A stretch of 10,709 nt of DNA, from assembly GCA_041652635.1 (NCBI GenBank), contig JBAZGW010000051.1:1-10709 (forward strand). The letters run 5' to 3'. Source of the DNA: Undivivens sp041652635. GTDB taxonomy: Bacteria; Omnitrophota; Gorgyraeia; Gygaellales; Profunditerraquicolaceae. Both the position numbers and the translations under genes were made by a program. The first letter of the stretch is position 1; each line of letters opens with the position of its first letter. The notes under the pieces are model-generated. The model was not told the DNA's origin. It searched no databases and saw only the letters and a program-made list of their open reading frames with translations. This document shows positions 5,696 to 10,709 of this stretch, one piece after another.

Positions 5696-6976
5696 ATGGT
5701 CTTTCTGTATGACTTTATATTTTTTCTGATTTTTCTGTTCTTTCTCCCGGTTTATTTATTAAAAGGAAAAGTGCATTCCGGTTTTCTCTGCAGGCTGGGC
5801 GTTCTGCCCAAAGGGACGGTTTTCCGTTCTCCCGTATGGATACATACCGTCAGCGTCGGCGAGGCAATGGCGGTGAGGGACCTCGTCGTTATGCTGCGAG
5901 GCCGTTATCCCGGAGTGCAGCTGGTGTTTTCCACCGTTACTCCCACCGGTAATCAGGTGGTGCGTTCTTTCGCTCTGCCGTCCGACGCGGTCATTTATCT
6001 TCCTTTTGATTTCAGCTTTATCGTGCGCGCGGTAGTGCGGCGCATACGCCCCCGGCTTTTCCTGGCGGCGGAGACGGAATTCTGGCCTAATCTGTTGAGT
6101 GCTCTGCATACCGCTGGCGTGCCGATAGCGGTAATTAACGGCAGGATCTCCGACCGTTCTCTGCGCGGTTATTCCAGGATGAGGCGGCTGGTCGGCGGAT
6201 TACTGCGTAAGGTTGATTGTTTTTGTGTGCAGACGGAGGATGACGCGCTCAGGTTGGTTTCTTTAGGCGTGGAACGCGCGAAGATATCCGTGACAGGCAA
6301 CCTGAAGTTCGATGCCGGCGTCTCGGCGCTTTCAAGCGAAGCCGTCCGCGCCTGCCGGGAAACGCTGGGATTGAGAGAAGAACGGCTTCTCGTTGCCGGT
6401 TCTACCCATGAAGGCGAAGAGGAACAGATAATAGAGGCATACAAAAAAGCGGGCGCCGGAAGGAAAGATTTGCGGTTATTGATCGCGCCCAGGCATCCGC
6501 GCCGCGCGGGGGAGGTTGCTCTTCTGTTGAAGGCGAAGGGGTTCCTTCCGGTTCTTATTTCCGAACTGGAGAAGGCACCCGCCGGTTCAGTGGCCCAAGG
6601 ACAGGGGAAAGCCGTGTTTGTGCTGGATAGCGTGGGAAAGTTGTTCAATTATTATGGGATTGCTTACGCGGTATTCGTGGGCGGCAGCCTGGTGCCCAAG
6701 GGCGGGCATAATATCATCGAGCCGGCCTGCTGGGCAAAACCGGTGCTTTGCGGTCCGCATACTTTCAATTTCCGGGAAATAATCTCTTTTTTCTCGCGCG
6801 AGGATGCCTATATTAAGGTGAACGGTCCCGCGCAGTTGGCTGAAGCTTGGGTTAGATTACTGGAGCATCCGGATTATGCCGTTGCCGCCGGCAAGAAGGC
6901 CAGGATGGTAATAGACCGGCACAGCGGAGCGGGCGTTCGTACCTTAGGGATAGTCTCCGGGCTTGTGGAAATGTGA
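5696..6976 (+). CDS. waaA: 3-deoxy-D-manno-octulosonic acid transferase (Kdo transferase)
   Basis: WaaA (KdtA) transfers Kdo from CMP-Kdo to lipid IVA at the inner face of the cytoplasmic membrane, starting the LPS core. The 426-aa length is typical. A hydrophobic N-terminal anchor spans residues 3-22. The N-terminal GT-B domain has VWIHTVSVGE (47-56), whose Glu56 matches the proposed catalytic base, then FSTVTPTGNQ (78-87), YLPFD (101-105) and AAETEFWPNLL (124-134). The C-terminal domain has VTGNLKFD (199-206), AGSTHEGEEE (234-243), APRHPRR (264-270) and FVGGSLVPKGGHNIIEP (327-343), the CMP-Kdo-binding region. The ATG follows the xerC stop by 11 nt with GGGAG at 5684-5688. How many Kdo units it adds cannot be read from sequence. 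It opens the envelope module of the operon. Confidence 0.96.
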   Translation: MVFLYDFIFFLIFLFFLPVYLLKGKVHSGFLCRLGVLPKGTVFRSPVWIHTVSVGEAMAVRDLVVMLRGRYPGVQLVFSTVTPTGNQVVRSFALPSDAVIYLPFDFSFIVRAVVRRIRPRLFLAAETEFWPNLLSALHTAGVPIAVINGRISDRSLRGYSRMRRLVGGLLRKVDCFCVQTEDDALRLVSLGVERAKISVTGNLKFDAGVSALSSEAVRACRETLGLREERLLVAGSTHEGEEEQIIEAYKKAGAGRKDLRLLIAPRHPRRAGEVALLLKAKGFLPVLISELEKAPAGSVAQGQGKAVFVLDSVGKLFNYYGIAYAVFVGGSLVPKGGHNIIEPACWAKPVLCGPHTFNFREIISFFSREDAYIKVNGPAQLAEAWVRLLEHPDYAVAAGKKARMVIDRHSGAGVRTLGIVSGLVEM

Positions 6977-6983
6977 AGGTATT

Positions 6984-8039
6984 ATGATCAGAGAATATCT
7001 ACAGTCTATAGCCGAGGCGAGGCGTAAAGGCATTATCGCCGGGATGATCAGCGGGATATTACTGCCGTTTTCCTGGTTGTATTCCGGCAGCGTTTCCCTG
7101 CTTGCCGGACTGCGTTCATGGCGCCGCGGGGAGTTGCCCTGTATCGTGATCAGCGTGGGGAATATTACTTGGGGAGGGACGGGCAAGACTCCGCTGGTGG
7201 AATTTATAGCCTTGTTCCTGAAGAACAACGGCCGCAACCCGGCCGTGCTGAGCAGGGGATACGGCGGTTCCGGAAAACTCGCCGCCGGAGACGAACCGTT
7301 GATGCTGCAGCGCCGCCTGCAGGGTATCCCGGTCCTGACCGATAAAAAAAGAATGCGTTCCGGCCTTAAGGCGGTGAAGGAATTCCGCGCGGATACGCTT
7401 ATTCTCGACGACGGATTTCAGCAGTGGGGCGTAAAGAAGGACCTGGAAATAGTCGCCGTTGACGCGTTGAATCCTTTCGGTAACGGTAGTGTTATTCCCG
7501 CTGGTATGCTGCGCGAGCCGCTCTCCGCTTTGAAAAGGGCGGATATCTTTATTTTGACCCGCTGCGAGAGGATCGGCGATATTTCTCCGCTTAAACGCAA
7601 GCTGGCGGAAATTAATCCCAGCGCCGGGATACTGTCCTGTCGCTATAGCGTGGCGGGTTTCTTTCCTGCCGCCGGAATAACCTCGAGTATGCTGGACGCG
7701 CGGGCTTTCTCCGGCAAAGAGGTCACCGTTTTTTCCGGGATAGCCGTGCCGGAGTCTTTCGAAGAGGGACTGCGCGCTACGGGAGCGCGAATAGCCGTTG
7801 TCCACAGATTTCCCGATCATTATCTTTACACTAAGCGAGAGATCGACGGGATCGTCTCCCGCGGCGCGAGGCAGGGATGCGGCGCGTTGATCACCACCGA
7901 GAAAGATGCCGCCAGGCTGGTTGTTCTATATGACGGTAAGCCGCCGGCGGAATTATGGGTAATGCGTATAGAACTGGAGTTTGAAGGTGATGACGCTAAA
8001 AGATTACGCGATAGATTGCTTCGGGTATTTCTGTCTTAA
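6984..8039 (+). CDS. lpxK: Tetraacyldisaccharide 4'-kinase
   Basis: LpxK phosphorylates the 4' position of the tetraacyldisaccharide-1-phosphate precursor to give lipid IVA, the acceptor used by WaaA. From ATG 6984 the protein has 351 aa, a usual size. A hydrophobic N-terminal segment (about 17-44) fits membrane association. The Walker A motif is SVGNITWGGTGKTPLVE (57-73). SRGYGGS (90-96), GDEPLML (102-108), LDDGFQQWGV (141-150; acidic Walker-B-like and catalytic region), IPAGMLREPL (171-180), RFPDHY (275-280) and TEKDAARL (305-312) are all family signatures. An in-frame TTG at 6963 overlapping waaA is less likely than the ATG, which has GAAGG at 6975-6979. The gene starts 7 nt after the waaA stop and its end overlaps the next gene by about 50 nt. 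Confidence 0.96.
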   Translation: MIREYLQSIAEARRKGIIAGMISGILLPFSWLYSGSVSLLAGLRSWRRGELPCIVISVGNITWGGTGKTPLVEFIALFLKNNGRNPAVLSRGYGGSGKLAAGDEPLMLQRRLQGIPVLTDKKRMRSGLKAVKEFRADTLILDDGFQQWGVKKDLEIVAVDALNPFGNGSVIPAGMLREPLSALKRADIFILTRCERIGDISPLKRKLAEINPSAGILSCRYSVAGFFPAAGITSSMLDARAFSGKEVTVFSGIAVPESFEEGLRATGARIAVVHRFPDHYLYTKREIDGIVSRGARQGCGALITTEKDAARLVVLYDGKPPAELWVMRIELEFEGDDAKRLRDRLLRVFLS

Positions 8040-9933
8040 GCTGCTGGGTCCGTTGTTCCGCCTGCTGCCTCCGGAAGAATGTCTGAAAGCGGGCGCTCTG
8101 CTGGGAGACGTTTTTTATGTTTTTGACCCCGGGCACAGGTCAAAGGTTTATGATCATATAAAGACCGCGCTCGGCGGGCGTCTGTCACCGGAGGAAATAA
8201 GGAAGGAATGCCGGGGCTTCTACCGTAGTTACGGCCAGAATCTGCTGGAGCTTTTTCTTATTCCTTTGATAGATGAGGCATATCTGCGCGAGTATATTAC
8301 TATAGAAGGCCTGGAAAATGTGCGCAAGGCCTTTGCCGCGGGAAAAGGAGTCCTTTTAACCGGCGTGCATGAGGGCAGTTGGGAATTATCCAATATAATC
8401 TCCGCCGCCCTTGGGTTTCCTTTTAACCTTTTTGTCAGGGAACAGAGATACCCTTTATTGGGAAACCTGCTTAACCATTACCGCAGGCAGAAAGGGTGCC
8501 GGGTCATTGAACGCGGACAGGAATTGCGCAGGCTGTTGGAGGTGCTGCGTAATAACGAGGCTGTCGGCATCAGCGTCGATCAGGGGGGGCGCGGCGGGGT
8601 CAGGGTGGATTTTTTCGGCCGCGAGGCCTCGATGTCCTCCGGCGTGGTGAAGATCGCCATGAAATACGGCGCGGCGGTCATTCCGGTCTTCTATGAACGC
8701 CTGGACGGGCCTTACACCAGGATCCGGGTCCTTGAACCGTTTGAAATAATAAAGACCGGGGATGAGGAACGCGATCTGCGGGAAAATCTGCAGAGGCTGA
8801 CGCGTATTTTCGAGGAATGCATTAGTTCCGCTCCCAGGGAATACCTCTGGATGTATAAGGTCTGGAAATACGGCAGACAGCGCAGTATCCTTTTGCTTAG
8901 CGACGGTAAAGCCGGGCATTTACGCCAGTCGCAGGGGCTGGCGCAGCTGGTGTCAGAAGCTATGCGTAAAAAAGGATACTTGCCCCTGGTGCGTGAGGCG
9001 GAGGTAAAGATAACCGCGGGGCAGAGGTTTTTTCTGACTATGGCGGCTTTATTCCGCGGTAAAGATTTTGCCTGCGGCAGGCTTTGGGGCCTGCCCGGGA
9101 TGAAGAAGAGCCCGCTTTACAATCAGCTTGGCCGGGAGAAATATGATGTTATAATATCCGGCGGTTCTTCGCTCGGCGCTTTAAATATTCTTTTAGGGAG
9201 GGAGAACCGCGGCGTGAGTATGGCGGTTATGCGGCCGTCCTGGGTACATCTGCGTGATTTCGGGCTATCCGTAATTCCCGTTCATGACCGTCCGGCGAAA
9301 GCGAAGAACGTTATCGTTACTTCTTGCGCCTTAAGCCCGGTAGGGCCGGAGTATCTGGCAAAAGCCGCTGAAGGGCTTACTCCTTTTATCCGTGAGCCGT
9401 TTTATAAAATTAATTTGGGATTCCTGGTCGGGGGAGATACCAAAGGATTTAAGCTGGATCCTTGCCTGGTCAGCGCCGGAATTGGCGGGCTTAAGAAAGC
9501 GGCGGAGTGTTTCAATGCCGGGGTGATGGTTTCTTCTTCCCGCAGGACCCCGGCGGCGGTTGAAGAGCTTCTGCGCAGAGATGTCTCAGGATATGAACGC
9601 AAGGCGCTGCTGATCATCGCCAACGAATTCAATCCTCCGGATACGGTGGGAGGGATGTTGGCTTTATGCCGCGTTATGATAATTACTCCGGAAAGTATCT
9701 CTATGGTTTCTGAAGCGGTCGCCTCCGGCAGGCATATCCTGGTCATTGATTCTCCGTCGCTGCCCGTCAAACACAGGCGTTTTCTCAAAGAATTGGCGTC
9801 GCGTGAGCGGATAATCCTCGCCGCCCCGGACAAAATAGAGGACGCGCTTTGCGCTTTTGATCTTAGTGTTCCGGCCGCCGGCCCGGAAGATGAGAGACAG
9901 ATGATATTGAAAAGACTGGATAAACTATTATGA
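7990..9933 (+). CDS. LpxL-type lipid A acyltransferase fused to an ELM1-family domain
   Basis: This single 647-aa frame contains two families. Residues about 1-295 are an LpxL/HtrB-type acyltransferase, which adds a secondary fatty acid to Kdo-lipid IVA at the inner membrane. It shows the catalytic HX4E in GVHEGSWELSN (His127, Glu132), FVREQRYPLLGN (148-159), SVDQGGRGGVRVDFFG (195-210), AAVIPVFYERLDGPY (228-242) and REYLWMYKVWKYG (283-295). Residues about 299-647 match the ELM1 family (named after the plant mitochondrial fission protein, also bacterial, GT-B-like): LLLSDGKAGHLRQSQGLA (301-318), ISGGSSLGA (389-397), FLVGGDTKGFKLD (478-490), SSSRRTP (515-521) and PESISMVSEAVASG (567-580). The usual LpxL length is about 300 aa, so the second half is a full extra domain. 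Start codons TTG 7981, GTG 7987 and ATG 7990 are all in frame; ATG was chosen, with GGAG at 7976-7979. The function of the second domain is unproven; a glycosyltransferase role is an inference. Confidence 0.88.
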   Translation: MTLKDYAIDCFGYFCLKLLGPLFRLLPPEECLKAGALLGDVFYVFDPGHRSKVYDHIKTALGGRLSPEEIRKECRGFYRSYGQNLLELFLIPLIDEAYLREYITIEGLENVRKAFAAGKGVLLTGVHEGSWELSNIISAALGFPFNLFVREQRYPLLGNLLNHYRRQKGCRVIERGQELRRLLEVLRNNEAVGISVDQGGRGGVRVDFFGREASMSSGVVKIAMKYGAAVIPVFYERLDGPYTRIRVLEPFEIIKTGDEERDLRENLQRLTRIFEECISSAPREYLWMYKVWKYGRQRSILLLSDGKAGHLRQSQGLAQLVSEAMRKKGYLPLVREAEVKITAGQRFFLTMAALFRGKDFACGRLWGLPGMKKSPLYNQLGREKYDVIISGGSSLGALNILLGRENRGVSMAVMRPSWVHLRDFGLSVIPVHDRPAKAKNVIVTSCALSPVGPEYLAKAAEGLTPFIREPFYKINLGFLVGGDTKGFKLDPCLVSAGIGGLKKAAECFNAGVMVSSSRRTPAAVEELLRRDVSGYERKALLIIANEFNPPDTVGGMLALCRVMIITPESISMVSEAVASGRHILVIDSPSLPVKHRRFLKELASRERIILAAPDKIEDALCAFDLSVPAAGPEDERQMILKRLDKLL

Positions 9934-10709
9934 ATATCCTGCAGATCTTGCCGGAGTTGAACGTGGGCGGGGTGGAAACCGGGACCGTTGATCTCGCCGG
10001 GCGTTTAGTTTCCCTGGGGCATAAAGCGGTGGTTATTTCCTACGGAGGGGCGCTGGTCAAGGAACTGGAAGCGCGCGGAGCGGTGCATTACCGCCTTCCA
10101 GTGCATAAAAAGGATTTATTCAATATCGTCCGTATGATCCGTCCGATAGAGGAGATAATAAAGAAGGAAAAAATAGATATCGTGCACGCGCGTTCGCGCG
10201 CCCCGGCCTGGCCGGCGTTCTTCGCCTGCCGCAGGACAGGAACGATATTTGTCACTACCTGCCACGGTTATTACGGAAAACATTTTTTTAGCGGCGTGAT
10301 GGGCTGGGGCAAGAGGGTGATCGTTCCGGGGAATGTCATCGGCCGCCATATGATGGACGATTTCGGCGTGCCGCACGAGAGGATCAAGCTTGTACCGCGC
10401 GGAGTGGAGTTGTCCAGGTTCACTTATTCCGCCCCGGACGAAAAAAGGAAAAAGATCTTTAATGTCGGCATAATCGGCAGGATAACCCCGTTGAAAGGGC
10501 ATCTTTTCTTTATTAAAGGAATGGCCAAGTTAGCCAGGCTCGTGCCGGAATTGAAGGTCTGGGTGGTGGGCGACGCTTCCGAATCCAAGGCCGCCTATAA
10601 GGAACAGCTGTTACTTTTGACCAAGCGCCTCGGGCTTTGGAATAACACCAGTTTTCTCGGCACGCAAAAGGATATCCCTTCGGTGCTTTCCGAGCTTGAC
10701 CTAGATCGG
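9930..10709 (+). CDS. GT4-family glycosyltransferase, N-terminal part (cut by window end)
   Basis: The frame begins with an ATGA overlap on the preceding stop and stays open to the window edge (260 codons). It is a GT-B glycosyltransferase of the GT4 type, which uses a nucleotide sugar in the cytoplasm. The N-terminal domain opens with MNILQILPELNVGGVE, containing the GGVE acceptor-side loop, then LAGRLVSLGHKAVVIS, DIVHARSRAPAW (83-94) and TTCHGYYGKHF (109-119). VPRGVELSRF (155-164) marks the hinge, and VGIIGRITPLKGH (179-191) starts the sugar-nucleotide-binding domain, with FLGTQKDIPSVLSELD near the end. By context it probably adds a sugar to the LPS core, but donor and acceptor cannot be read. 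The last two codons (GAT CGG) are suspect, since a hydrophobic strand is expected after SELDL. Confidence 0.88.
   Translation, partial: MNILQILPELNVGGVETGTVDLAGRLVSLGHKAVVISYGGALVKELEARGAVHYRLPVHKKDLFNIVRMIRPIEEIIKKEKIDIVHARSRAPAWPAFFACRRTGTIFVTTCHGYYGKHFFSGVMGWGKRVIVPGNVIGRHMMDDFGVPHERIKLVPRGVELSRFTYSAPDEKRKKIFNVGIIGRITPLKGHLFFIKGMAKLARLVPELKVWVVGDASESKAAYKEQLLLLTKRLGLWNNTSFLGTQKDIPSVLSELDLDR
10703..10709 (+). other. Possible residual sequencing adapter at the window end
   Basis: The window ends in AGATCGG, the first seven bases of the common Illumina adapter (AGATCGGAAGAGC). In the glycosyltransferase frame it contributes Asp-Arg, where GT4 proteins normally continue with hydrophobic residues. 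If the window end is a contig end, adapter carry-over is a fair explanation; otherwise this is chance. Confidence 0.35.

Noticed and set aside
7116..7820. 234-codon minus-strand frame opposite lpxK
   Set aside because: It is fully covered by lpxK with all its signatures on the + strand, and its translation has no recognisable motif.

Overview
All genes in this window lie on the + strand. They come from a diderm (Gram-negative) bacterium, because three enzymes of Kdo-lipid A assembly sit side by side. Moderate GC, GTG/TTG starts, tight stop-start overlaps and an intergenic region full of small palindromic repeats suggest an environmental, probably uncultivated lineage. The gene style and the acyltransferase-ELM1 fusion recall candidate phyla such as Omnitrophota, but that is a low-confidence impression, not a classification.

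Layout. Positions 2-862 hold the end of a shikimate-pathway operon: the 3' part of chorismate synthase (aroC), then shikimate kinase (aroK). Positions 863-1742 contain no credible gene but several repeats: two copies of a CCCC/GGGG hairpin repeat (the first apparently interrupted), a 312-bp element bounded by 20-bp terminal inverted repeats starting and ending in TA, a branched palindrome inside it, a short hairpin, and a good intrinsic terminator. A sigma-70-like promoter at 1672-1700 then starts a second operon.

That operon runs from 1743 to beyond the window end: dprA, topA, a xerC-type tyrosine recombinase, waaA (kdtA), lpxK, an LpxL-like acyltransferase fused to an ELM1-family domain, and a GT4-type glycosyltransferase cut by the window edge. 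Gaps are -50 to +11 nt. Two junctions are ATGA overlaps, and lpxK and the fusion gene overlap by about 50 nt, so strong translational coupling is likely. The first three genes form a DNA-maintenance module (DNA uptake/recombination, supercoiling, chromosome dimer resolution). The last four form an envelope module: 4'-phosphorylation of the lipid A precursor, Kdo transfer, secondary acylation, then probable sugar addition.

The most notable items are the two-domain acyltransferase-ELM1 protein, the MITE-like element and repeat cluster before dprA, and the final seven bases (AGATCGG). Those bases match the start of the common Illumina adapter and coincide with an implausible end to the glycosyltransferase reading frame.
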